From contig CANQEB010000051.1 of assembly GCA_947594085.1 (NCBI GenBank), positions 1 to 12,020 on the forward strand: a stretch of 12,020 nucleotides of DNA, given 5' to 3'. Position 1 is the first letter of the stretch; each line of letters starts with the position of its first letter. The DNA is from an uncultured Lachnospiraceae bacterium (GTDB lineage: Bacteria; Bacillota; Clostridia; Lachnospirales; Lachnospiraceae). Under the pieces are notes generated by a model, which did no database searches, was not told the origin of the DNA, and saw only the letters and a list, made by a program, of their open reading frames with translations. Shown piece after piece: positions 1 to 7,584 of this stretch. A program made the position numbers and the translations under genes.

Positions 1-31
1 TGGCGATGACCCACCGCAGCTTCAGCTCCAA

Positions 32-2353
32 TCACTTGCTCAAATACTTCTTGCGGTTAGCTTCTGTATTCTTCACAAATTTCATTTTCTGTCTCTTCAC
101 CTTTTGGGTAAGGCCCGTAAGAAGGCTGTTGAATTCCTTCTCGGTGACATCTTTTCCTACAACCCACTTTTCAAGAAAGTCATCATATTGTGCTTCCTCG
201 ACAGAAGGATCACTGAAATAATAATATCCGCATTCCGGGCTGCCATCGGGTGCCTCCCACGACTTGGTCAACACCTCTGTCAGGGCGTGTTTGTAACCTT
301 CTTTGTTGCAAGAGGCAAATGTGCAGTAGTCTTCCCAATAATATAGCTCCGGTATAGCCTCCTTGTACCGATACATCACCAGATTTCGCTTCGGGTAATA
401 ATAGTAAGTCAGTTTGTTTGACTCACTTGCCATCATCATGCTCATCGTCTGATTCGCGGCTTCCTTGCCGTTGATCCAATAGACATAATTGCTACTGTCT
501 TTCTTTGTGATGGCCATCAGATCAGGAATATTGTCTTCATTGATATAGCATATGCTGAAATATTTATATTTTTTTGTCTTTTCCAGCATACTTCTGTAAT
601 TAGCGAGCGCCTGCATTTTTTTGCTCTTTTTCTTTGTAACTGTCACTTCGCAGGCCGCTTTTTTCCCATTCTGGGTCATGACAGTGATGGTCGCTTTTCC
701 GATTTTTTTCGCGGTCACTTTTCCATTCTTGACCGTTGCCACCTTCGTGTCACTGCTCTTCCAGGTCAGCTTCTTCACTGCGCCCTTTGGAGATACCGTC
801 GCCTTCAGAGTCGCACCCGATCCCACACTCAAGGATAGTTTCGCCTTGTTCAAAACCACTTTCGTCGGCTGCTTTTTCTTCGGCGCGGTCTCGGTAACTG
901 TCACCTTGCAGGTCGCTGTTTTCCCGTTGCCTGTCTTGACAGTGATAGTTGCTTTCCCTGCTTTTTTCGCGGTAACCTTTCCATCCTTCACTACTGCTAT
1001 CTTTTTATCGCTGCTTTTCCATGTCAGTTCCCTCGCAGCCTCCTGCGGGGAAACGGTAGCTTTCAATGTGGCGCTCTTGCCGATTACCAAAGACAGTTTA
1101 TTCTTGTTCAATGTCACCGATGCCGGATCGATCGTCTTGTATGCCTCCACCAGTCCGTAGCCATAAGCGCGGTCCCAGCCAGGCTGGCCCAGATCCTTTG
1201 CGTTATTTTTAATCAACGCTTCGATCTGCGCAGGAGTTCGCGAAAAGTCCTGAAGCTTGTACATTGCCGCAATCGCCGCCACATGCGGAGTCGCCATAGA
1301 TGTCCCGTTCAGCGCGGCAAACTTACCATCCAGAATCGGTCCTCTCACGTCCACTCCAGGCGCGACAACATCCAACGGTTCTCCCTTGTTCGAAAAGAAC
1401 GGAACATTAAGGTCGGAATCAATCGCCCCGACTACAATCGCCTCGCTGATATGCGCCGGACAAAATAAAGAGGTATCTTCTCCCTCGTTTCCGGCCGCAA
1501 TTACAACCGTCACACCTTTTTCAAGCGCATAGGCAATATTTTCGTCCAAAAAACTGTTATGTCGGCCACTCAGACTGAGATTGATGACGTCGGCTCCCTG
1601 ATCCACCGCATAGCGCACACCCAACGCCACCGTCAGCGACAAACCGCTTCCGCGCTCGTCCAGGACCCGAACCGGCATGATTTTCACATTTAGGCCCGGC
1701 GTGCAATCTACAACGATTCCCGCAACATGCGTGCCATGCTTATTTCTATCCTCCGGGTTCTCATCGTTATCCACAAAATCATATCCGGTGACCAATCTCT
1801 CATTGAGGAATGGATGCGAAGCGACACCACTGTCTACCACAGCGACCTTGATCTCCTGCGTCCTGGTCGAAGCAAGGTTCGCGGCCAATTTGTCCGCACC
1901 AATCGCAGAAACACCCCAGGAATAATGCTTCGTCGTCTCTGCACCTGTGGCCTCCGCCTTCATGTTAAAATCCGGTTCCGCATAGACCACCGCCCCGGAT
2001 TTCCCCAATTGATCCATCGCCGTCTTTGTATCTTCGCAGCTTGCAAACTGAAGTATGTACAATGATCCTGCCTGAACCGCACTGATTGGATGATATTTCT
2101 GAAAATTCAGTCCAGAGGTTTTCGCCTTCACGATAAGCCTCTTGTTGCAGAATGTCCGCTCCATTTCCGTTCCACTCTGCTCCATGGGACTGTTTTGGTC
2201 AATCATGTCAATGACTGCATCAGAAAATTCCTCAAAGCTACCTGTCCTGACGATATTGTCTTCTGAGGCAAAAACTCCAAGGGGTAACATCAACAGAAAG
2301 TAACACGTAAGCAGCATCAAGTTCAGTCCATATCTGTATTTCTTTCTTTTCAT
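32..2353 (-). CDS. Secreted subtilisin-like S8 serine protease with two Big_2 domains
   Basis: Predicted extracellular serine endopeptidase of 773 residues. A basic start (MKRKKYR) and hydrophobic stretch to about residue 29, ending LPLGVFAS, form a signal peptide. Residues about 66-135 look like a subtilisin propeptide (inhibitor I9 type). The catalytic domain spans about 145-405 and has the full triad: Asp174 in VVDSG, His206 in HGTHVAG and Ser352 in GTSMATPH, with oxyanion Asn289 in AAGNE. Two Ig-like Big_2 domains follow (about 410-487 and 498-573), each with the TWKSSD and GKVTAKK...GKATITV signatures. Residues about 580-773 form a C-terminal region I cannot assign; it opens with INEDNIPDL, which resembles short Asp/Asn-rich calcium-binding loops. 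No LPXTG anchor is seen, so release or non-covalent wall binding is likely. AGGAGG lies 7 bases before the ATG, supporting this start. It appears to be transcribed alone, from the promoter at 2414-2442. Substrate unknown. Confidence 0.93.
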   Translation of the reverse strand: MKRKKYRYGLNLMLLTCYFLLMLPLGVFASEDNIVRTGSFEEFSDAVIDMIDQNSPMEQSGTEMERTFCNKRLIVKAKTSGLNFQKYHPISAVQAGSLYILQFASCEDTKTAMDQLGKSGAVVYAEPDFNMKAEATGAETTKHYSWGVSAIGADKLAANLASTRTQEIKVAVVDSGVASHPFLNERLVTGYDFVDNDENPEDRNKHGTHVAGIVVDCTPGLNVKIMPVRVLDERGSGLSLTVALGVRYAVDQGADVINLSLSGRHNSFLDENIAYALEKGVTVVIAAGNEGEDTSLFCPAHISEAIVVGAIDSDLNVPFFSNKGEPLDVVAPGVDVRGPILDGKFAALNGTSMATPHVAAIAAMYKLQDFSRTPAQIEALIKNNAKDLGQPGWDRAYGYGLVEAYKTIDPASVTLNKNKLSLVIGKSATLKATVSPQEAARELTWKSSDKKIAVVKDGKVTAKKAGKATITVKTGNGKTATCKVTVTETAPKKKQPTKVVLNKAKLSLSVGSGATLKATVSPKGAVKKLTWKSSDTKVATVKNGKVTAKKIGKATITVMTQNGKKAACEVTVTKKKSKKMQALANYRSMLEKTKKYKYFSICYINEDNIPDLMAITKKDSSNYVYWINGKEAANQTMSMMMASESNKLTYYYYPKRNLVMYRYKEAIPELYYWEDYCTFASCNKEGYKHALTEVLTKSWEAPDGSPECGYYYFSDPSVEEAQYDDFLEKWVVGKDVTEKEFNSLLTGLTQKVKRQKMKFVKNTEANRKKYLSK
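635..1126 (-). repeat. Two tandem Big_2 domain-coding repeats
   Basis: Two diverged copies, about 893-1126 and 635-862, each encode one Ig-like Big_2 domain of roughly 76-78 residues, separated by a short Lys/Pro-rich linker (TAPKKKQP). At protein level they share LNK.KLSL, GATLKATVSP-like, LTWKSSD and KVTAKK.GKATITV blocks. Such domains usually act as spacers or bind cell-surface polymers. The copies are diverged at DNA level, so this is an old duplication rather than an unstable repeat. Confidence 0.8.
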
Positions 2354-2413
2354 ATCGACCCTCCTGCGTTAAAAGATATCCAGAGCTTTCCCGGCTTTCC
2401 TTTTTCTGGTAAT

Positions 2414-2442
2414 AGAATACATGAATCCATACGAATAATCAA
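2414..2442 (-). promoter_or_regulatory. Predicted sigma-A-type promoter for the S8 protease gene
   Basis: Reading the minus strand, TTGATT (2437-2442, 4/6 to TTGACA) and TATTCT (2414-2419, 4/6 to TATAAT) are separated by exactly 17 bases. The -10 box lies 60 bases upstream of the protease ATG, and no other gene start intervenes. The match is moderate and rests on pattern only. No operator palindrome is obvious around it. Confidence 0.45.
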
Positions 2443-2504
2443 GAAATATTCTCTTTCACGGCTGTGTTTTTAATCCCTTCACAAGGCCAAAGTCTTGTTT
2501 CATA

Positions 2505-2525
2505 TCACAGCATAGCCTCTATCAT
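2505..2525 (-). pseudogene. spmB: Possible remnant of the spmB start (six codons)
   Basis: An ATG on the minus strand (2523-2525) overlaps the TGA stop of the spmA remnant as ATGA, the typical translationally coupled junction of spmA-spmB. It reads only MIEAML before a TGA (2505-2507). No convincing continuation of SpmB, a membrane protein of roughly 170 residues, is found in any frame before the promoter region of the protease gene. The identification rests on position and the overlap, not on sequence similarity, so it is weak. Confidence 0.3.
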
Positions 2526-2986
2526 GTCCTTCTCTTCCTGTCCATCACCTTGCAGAAAACTACCGCCACCAATGTACTCACCGCCGTTGCCGCAATCCCC
2601 GGACCAACAATTGCCGTGGAGTTCACGCTGCCATACTGCGCGCGGTATGCGATCACGTTGACGGGAATGAGCTGCAGGGAAGAAATATTCAAAATCAAAA
2701 ATGTACACATCTCATTGCTCGCCACACCGCGGGGCACAGCATACGTTTTTCGCCTGCGCCGCATGCCCGCAGCCCGCTTTTCCTGTACCGATGCCGTCTT
2801 TCGCTCTTGTCTATCCCGGTATCTGTCCGGCGCCTGTACCGCATTTGCAATCTGCTGTGCTGTGTCCGTCCCCCGCTCAATTTCAGTCTCTGCTCTCCGC
2901 TCCTCCTCTAGCTCGGCCAGGCACGCCATCGCCTTCAGACCCGCCGGAGTCGCCGCCCAGCCGAGCCCCAGAAAGTTAGCTGCATG
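2522..2986 (-). pseudogene. spmA: Truncated spmA (spore maturation protein A), C-terminal part only
   Basis: The frame encodes 154 residues before TGA and matches what I know of the SpmA C-terminus. It opens with NFLGLGWAATPAGLKAM, then has a long charged Glu/Arg/Gln linker, then SNEMCTFLILNISSLQLI, a block containing QYGSVN.TAIVGPGIAATAVST, and a terminal VVFCKVMDRKRR. SpmA is a membrane protein of the nucleoside-recognition (Gate) family that works with SpmB in spore core dehydration. Here the N-terminal membrane half is missing: an in-frame TGA (2987-2989) lies three codons before the homology, with no start codon or ribosome binding site. The first internal ATG (2929) has no good Shine-Dalgarno sequence and lies inside the conserved region. 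The remnant is little decayed, with no internal stop, so the break may be recent. It sits between the YkgJ gene and the protease gene. Confidence 0.8.
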
Positions 2987-3024
2987 TCAAGTAGGACTAA
3001 AAAAGATTTTCTATTTTCAGAAAA

Positions 3025-3537
3025 TTATCGGTTCCTCCAACGAAAGTGATATTCTTTTTTCAAACGCTCATAGATCTCAAACGCAACCGGACAGACTTCG
3101 ATCACATCCAAGACACTGTACAGACTTTGCAGACGCTCCGGCTGGTTTGTATACGGATATTTTTTGCAGCTGTCAGGCTTGCAGTCACCCAGCCTGCAGG
3201 AACCATCTGATTCCAGAAAGTCGCATGGCATATGTTTGGTCTGATAATTTCCCTCTACTGTTTTGTCTTGCAGATATGTATCCATAAACTGTTCGCGTGT
3301 CATGCCCAGACACTTTACGTCACGCTCCACATCTTCCTCCGGAATACTTCCCACATACATTTTGCAGCAATTTCTGCATCGACTACAATCAAAGTCCGCG
3401 AATAATTCTTCATGCAGTTCCCGAAACTGCCTGTCCAATGTCTCCTCGTCCGCATGGCATTTTAAAAATGTACGGAACGCAAGATTTTCATTTTCTTTCT
3501 TTTTTGATTCAAATTTTACCTTCCTTGGCTCGATCAT
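3025..3537 (-). CDS. YkgJ-family cysteine-cluster protein
   Basis: A small cytoplasmic protein of 170 residues with the cysteine pattern of the YkgJ/CxxCxxCC family (zinc- or iron-sulfur-cluster-binding; biochemical role unsettled). The core is CSRCRNCC at residues 51-58 (Cys51, 54, 57, 58). Later cysteines at 76, 105, 114, 119, 124 and 149 include the CDFLESDGSC and CKPDSCKKYP segments typical of the family. There is no signal peptide or membrane helix. The length is normal for the family and the frame is intact. An AGGT and a stronger AAAGGA lie upstream of the ATG. It starts 59 bases after the jetC stop on the same strand and may be partly cotranscribed with it, but also has a possible promoter of its own. 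The family occurs widely outside defence loci, so the neighbourhood does not imply a defence role. Confidence 0.85.
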   Translation of the reverse strand: MIEPRKVKFESKKKENENLAFRTFLKCHADEETLDRQFRELHEELFADFDCSRCRNCCKMYVGSIPEEDVERDVKCLGMTREQFMDTYLQDKTVEGNYQTKHMPCDFLESDGSCRLGDCKPDSCKKYPYTNQPERLQSLYSVLDVIEVCPVAFEIYERLKKEYHFRWRNR

Positions 3538-3567
3538 TTTCTACCTGTTCCTTTCTAAAACTATCGC

Positions 3568-3596
3568 AATATATGCCAAAAACAAATTTGCATAAA
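3568..3596 (-). promoter_or_regulatory. Weak candidate promoter for the YkgJ-family gene
   Basis: On the minus strand TTTATG (3591-3596, 3/6 to TTGACA) and TATATT (3568-3573, 5/6 to TATAAT) are separated by 17 bases, in the short AT-rich gap after jetC. The -10 box is good and the -35 box poor. AT-rich DNA gives such matches by chance. Confidence 0.3.
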
Positions 3597-6500
3597 TTAT
3601 TGCTTCCTCCCATCGACCACACTCTCCTCCAGTTCATCAACCGTATCGCCCTCCATCAATTTCAGATAATCGCCCTTGTCGATATGCATCATGGAAATCT
3701 GATTCTGATATCTGCGGAAACCGTAAACACAGTCCACATTGCGGATCAGGGACTGGAGCCGCTCGTCCGGCACACAGACGATCATCTGCAAGTCAAGCTC
3801 CCGCGCATACTTCAGGCATACCTCGCTGCGCTCCTGATCCATTTTGGAAAACGCCTCATCCAAAAGCACCAACCGGATCTTCGAATCGCGGTTGCTCTGT
3901 TGCAGATACAGCATGGCAAACCCCGCAAGGAGCGCCACATATTTCGGATTCTGTCCCTCTCCACCGGAATCCTTTCCCGCCATCTCGTCCACCGGATTCT
4001 CACGAATCACATGACCGTCCTCATCCGTCACCTGCTCAAACATGCTGAACGAGAGGTAGTTCCGGTAGTCGGCATATTTCTCCATCTCTGCCCGCCTCTG
4101 CTGCGCCATCTGTTCGCTCTCGTCCCTCGCAGGCATAAACTTCTCGATCAGCAGCTGGATCTTCTGCCCATATTTCTGGAAAAAGGTATCCTCTTCCAGA
4201 CTCAGCTGGCCCTCGTAACCTCCGTTATCCAGATTCTTACTGTCCAGCTCCTCCGCCATCAGCATATCATAAAACTGGCCGTTCTCATTCTGCGCCCGGT
4301 CGATCCGAATCTGATAGGTGCTGTCTGAGAAATTTGTCCGGCGCAGCAGTCGGTTGATCTCGTAGGTGTGGCGCTTCGCCGCCTTGATATCGCCGTGAAT
4401 CGTGGCAATCACATTACCGCGCAGGCTCTTATACACAAAATCGCACTGCTTTTCAAATTCCGCCTTATACTTCGGCTCAAAATCCTGCCGGTATCTGTCA
4501 AGCAGATCCAGATAGATCTGATTAGAGCTGCTTTCATCCAAGCCGCAGGACGGATATTTCACACTGAAGTCGATCCTGCTCTTCTGAAGTTTTTCCTTCT
4601 GCCGGTCTTCCCGCTCTTTCAATTCACTGATCTCCCTGGCTTTTCGGTTCCGGAGGGTCAGCCCGGAGAAGTGTTTCAGCTGTTCTTCCACCTCCTGCTC
4701 GATCTCGGCGTTCGCGACATAGCCCTCGCTTTTTTCCTCCAGATTCTGTCGCTGAGCCGCAATCTTCTGTTCGCACTCGACACGCAGGATCTCTGCGTCC
4801 CTCTGGCTCTCCCGGCAGGCGTTCAGTTTTTCTTTCAGTCCGTCCCGCTCTTTGCGGCACTGCTCCTCCCGACGTTTGAGCTCCCCGTATTTTCCTTTTT
4901 CCAGCTGTTCAATCTCCTTCTCCAACTTTGCCTGTTTCTTGCGCTCCTCCTCAAGCTCCCTGTCCGCGCTGGACCATTGTATCAGGATATCGGCATCGTG
5001 CTTCAGGCTCTCAAAATCGCCCGCGGCGCTCAGCGCCTCAATCTCCCGAATCAGGCTGTCATACTCCCTCTGCAAACGCTCCTCCTGTTCCATGTATTCC
5101 GAAAGCTTCGCCTTCGAGACGGTCCTCCCGATAAACGCGCGAACCGTATAATCCTTCCTGCGCAGATGGCGGAAACGGAAATTGCTGTACGAATAACAAT
5201 CCGGCGTGACGCCGTTTCCCGCCTCCTCCAGTGCCTCCACCGAACGGCATTTGATGATGTGCCCCAGATACCGTTTCAGGCAGGCGTCCACATAGCTCTC
5301 CCCGGTCTCCACCGCATCGTACAGGGAACCCGGCAAAGCCTCCGGCCTGCTCTTCACCACAGCGTCGGAATTGATCAGATCCACCTCCTCGAACTCCTTC
5401 ATCGCGCGGAAAAGCATCGCGGCGTCGTGGGAATACCTCGGCTCCGTGATCAGGGACAGTTTCAGTCCCGCCATCCTTCCCTCTATGGCGTTTTTCCACT
5501 CTTCCTCCCTCACATCGAACAAGTCGGCCAGAATATACACATGAACCGGCTTTCCGTACCGATCCCCGAGCTTTCGCTCCAACGCCGCCCTCGCCTGCCT
5601 CAGATTGCCGTCATAGGATTTCCGGTTGTTCTGCATATCGTCAATCAACTGACGCAGTTCTTTCAACCTGCCGCCAATCTCCCGCCGCTTCTCTTTTCGG
5701 TCTTCCAACTCCTCATTCACAATCTCCCTGGCATCCGCAATCTGTGTTTTGAGCCTGTCGCACTGCTCCTCGCTCACATTGCCTTTGCCGAACGATGCGA
5801 TCTCCTGCAGCATGGAATTGCTGACGTAATCCGTGACGATCTCGTCCTCCTCCCAACGGCGCAGGCCATGCGTGATCGCTCTCCACTCCCTGCTTCCTGC
5901 CGCCAGATCCTGCTCCCGTTTCAGCACCTGCTCCAGCATTTCCCTGCGGCTCCCGAGATCGCTGGCTTTCAGGTCGGCGCTGGCCTGGATCAGCTCCTCC
6001 TCTGCAGCCGCGTATTCCTGATCCAGCTGTTTCAGTTTATCGCCGATCTTTTGCTCCTGTTCCTGCGCCGCCTTTCTGTCTTCCTCATACGCTGCGATCT
6101 TGTTTTGAATATCCTGAATATCCATGCATCGCAGAAACGCCGCATTTCTCACCAGGCCGTACTCTGTCTCCTGCAGCTCGTCCCCCGCCTGCTTCACCTG
6201 CAAAAGCATCCCGATCCGCTCTTCCAGATCCTCGATCTTCTCGCGAATCTCACGGTAGGCTCCCAGCTGATCGCTGATGTCCGAGATCGTATCCGTGACG
6301 CTCTTGGGAAACATGTAGTCCCTGATGAACTGTCCGGTTCCGTTTGTCATGCGCAGGGCGATCGCGTTCCGCTCCATAATGCCGAAACGCGTGCCGTCGA
6401 TGTACCCGAGAATTCCCTCGTACAGCGTGTTCAGATAGGCTTCCTTCGACGGGTAGATGCGGTTCACGTCCGGCTTCCCGCGGTTGTCCGGCGAAGCGGA

Positions 6501-6983
6501 TCTCTCCTGCACCAGCTGGCGGATATCGTGGTTCGTGTACGGATATCCCTGCCTGTTTAGGTAGCCCCTCTCCGGCATTCTCCCGGAATGACTGAAATAC
6601 ACATATTTTTTCAGCTCGGTATCCTTTTTGCGCACTTCAAATCCGATCCCCACACAGTTTACAATATGCGTTCCGGTATCTTCGATCTCCAGCACGATCG
6701 TGGAGCAGAAGTCCTGCCCCTCCCGGTTCGCCGTTCCGTCCTTCTGCTCCCCGCGCAGATAGCCCAGCACGCTTCTCTTATTTTTCGCGTCATCTGCCGC
6801 CTTGTTCAGGAAATTGGAAGAAAAACTCCCGTACAGGATTACCTGTATGGCGTCCATCACCGTCGACTTCCCGGAGCCGCTCTTTCCGCTGAACAGATTT
6901 ACATACTCGTGAAATTCCAGAATCCTGTGGCTGATCCCTCCCCAGTTATTCAGACTCATCCGGGTAAATATCTTCTTCTGCAT
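3597..6983 (-). CDS. jetC: Wadjet JetC: SMC/MukB-like ATPase
   Basis: The SMC motor subunit (MksB/MukB-like) of a Wadjet anti-plasmid complex, 1128 residues and full length. The N-terminal head carries Walker A GKSGSGKST at 33-41, followed by VMDAIQ. Long Glu/Lys/Arg/Gln-rich coiled coils lie at about 240-470 and 620-800. Between them, about 470-620 is the hinge-like segment, including EEWKNAIEGRMAGLKLSLIT. The C-terminal head has the ABC signature as SGGEGQ (1006-1011) and Walker B LVLLDE with Asp1042 and Glu1043, then the D-loop SKMD. ATP binding and hydrolysis residues are therefore intact. The start overlaps the end of jetB by 38 bases; GGAGGAG about 10 bases upstream of the ATG, inside jetB, supports it. 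An alternative start at Met9 would leave a shorter strand before NNWGG and has a poorer site. Last gene of the jetDABC operon. Confidence 0.93.
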   Translation of the reverse strand: MQKKIFTRMSLNNWGGISHRILEFHEYVNLFSGKSGSGKSTVMDAIQVILYGSFSSNFLNKAADDAKNKRSVLGYLRGEQKDGTANREGQDFCSTIVLEIEDTGTHIVNCVGIGFEVRKKDTELKKYVYFSHSGRMPERGYLNRQGYPYTNHDIRQLVQERSASPDNRGKPDVNRIYPSKEAYLNTLYEGILGYIDGTRFGIMERNAIALRMTNGTGQFIRDYMFPKSVTDTISDISDQLGAYREIREKIEDLEERIGMLLQVKQAGDELQETEYGLVRNAAFLRCMDIQDIQNKIAAYEEDRKAAQEQEQKIGDKLKQLDQEYAAAEEELIQASADLKASDLGSRREMLEQVLKREQDLAAGSREWRAITHGLRRWEEDEIVTDYVSNSMLQEIASFGKGNVSEEQCDRLKTQIADAREIVNEELEDRKEKRREIGGRLKELRQLIDDMQNNRKSYDGNLRQARAALERKLGDRYGKPVHVYILADLFDVREEEWKNAIEGRMAGLKLSLITEPRYSHDAAMLFRAMKEFEEVDLINSDAVVKSRPEALPGSLYDAVETGESYVDACLKRYLGHIIKCRSVEALEEAGNGVTPDCYSYSNFRFRHLRRKDYTVRAFIGRTVSKAKLSEYMEQEERLQREYDSLIREIEALSAAGDFESLKHDADILIQWSSADRELEEERKKQAKLEKEIEQLEKGKYGELKRREEQCRKERDGLKEKLNACRESQRDAEILRVECEQKIAAQRQNLEEKSEGYVANAEIEQEVEEQLKHFSGLTLRNRKAREISELKEREDRQKEKLQKSRIDFSVKYPSCGLDESSSNQIYLDLLDRYRQDFEPKYKAEFEKQCDFVYKSLRGNVIATIHGDIKAAKRHTYEINRLLRRTNFSDSTYQIRIDRAQNENGQFYDMLMAEELDSKNLDNGGYEGQLSLEEDTFFQKYGQKIQLLIEKFMPARDESEQMAQQRRAEMEKYADYRNYLSFSMFEQVTDEDGHVIRENPVDEMAGKDSGGEGQNPKYVALLAGFAMLYLQQSNRDSKIRLVLLDEAFSKMDQERSEVCLKYARELDLQMIVCVPDERLQSLIRNVDCVYGFRRYQNQISMMHIDKGDYLKLMEGDTVDELEESVVDGRKQ

Positions 6984-7584
6984 CCTGCGTATTCTCCTCC
7001 TCCGTCTGATACCGTTTCACCAGCTCGTGAATATCTGCCCCCGTACAGAAAAGATTCACCGTGCCGTACAGATAGATCGGCGTGCGGTCCTCCAGATTCG
7101 CCACCGCCCCCGGCAGCTCGATCATCTGGTGCGTCTTCATCAGCACCAGCGCCTCCTGCCATTCCTGTCCGGTGAGTTTTCTCGTGATCAGGTTCGTATT
7201 CTTCCCGTACTCGCGGATCTCCTCCAGGTTCGTCACCGTGGCGTGCAGACCCTCTCCCATGATCTTTTCATGATAGATCAGTTTCATCAAAAGCACCAGC
7301 CTGGTGGCCGTCAAGGACATTTTTTCCACAGGCACTCCGTCCCCCTGAATCCGGAAAATATGCTCCTGCGGGTCGTGAACCAATTCGCAGCCCAGCACTT
7401 CCAGATAATCCGCAATGAACTCGCGATGCCTTGCGCATACCTTGTAGCGCGGATCGTCGCGCTGGAGCAGCGTCGCCGGATCGCATTTTACCTGCAGGAT
7501 ACAGGTCTGTCGAAACAGCGCCTGTATCGTTTTGCGCACAGCATCCGCCTCCGACGGCGACAGTGTTTCCATATAATTAAGCAT
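6946..7584 (-). CDS. jetB: Wadjet JetB: KITE-type subunit (DUF4194-like)
   Basis: A winged-helix (KITE, MksE/MukE-like) accessory subunit of 212 residues that should dimerise and bridge the kleisin JetA and DNA near the JetC heads. The central part, RDDPRYKVCARHREFIADYL, then a beta-rich segment ending in LTATRLVLLMKLIYHEK and a second winged-helix portion (TGQEWQEALVLMKTHQMIEL), follows the usual DUF4194/MksE layout. The tail (about 190-212) is strongly acidic. The start overlaps the jetA stop by eight bases, with GAGGAGG six bases upstream inside the jetA coding sequence, which indicates translational coupling. The last 38 bases also encode the start of jetC. Family assignment rests on pattern and on position between jetA and jetC. 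Confidence 0.85.
   Translation of the reverse strand: MLNYMETLSPSEADAVRKTIQALFRQTCILQVKCDPATLLQRDDPRYKVCARHREFIADYLEVLGCELVHDPQEHIFRIQGDGVPVEKMSLTATRLVLLMKLIYHEKIMGEGLHATVTNLEEIREYGKNTNLITRKLTGQEWQEALVLMKTHQMIELPGAVANLEDRTPIYLYGTVNLFCTGADIHELVKRYQTEEENTQDAEEDIYPDESE

Noticed and set aside
621..1160. Hydrophobic 179-codon plus-strand frame that looks like a membrane protein
   Set aside because: It is the complement of the two Big_2 domains; the Lys/Thr/Val-rich repeats read as Phe/Val-rich sequence on the other strand. Its apparent repeats are those of the real gene.
2987..3024. AT-rich short inverted repeat and T-run after the YkgJ stop as a terminator
   Set aside because: The possible stem is only five to six A/T-rich pairs with a poor loop; not enough to call an intrinsic terminator.
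2550..3287. 245-codon plus-strand frame across the spmA remnant and the YkgJ gene
   Set aside because: It is antisense to conserved SpmA and YkgJ motifs and spans two unrelated genes; its translation shows no family resemblance.
3297..4328. 343-codon open frame on the plus strand
   Set aside because: It is antisense to the YkgJ gene and to the conserved C-terminal head of jetC, with His/Leu-rich translation and no recognisable motif.
4368..6560. 730-codon open frame on the plus strand
   Set aside because: It lies wholly antisense to jetC, whose SMC motifs are unmistakable. The translation is a Leu/Arg/Gln/Pro-rich string typical of the complement of coiled-coil coding DNA, with no domain or ribosome binding site support.
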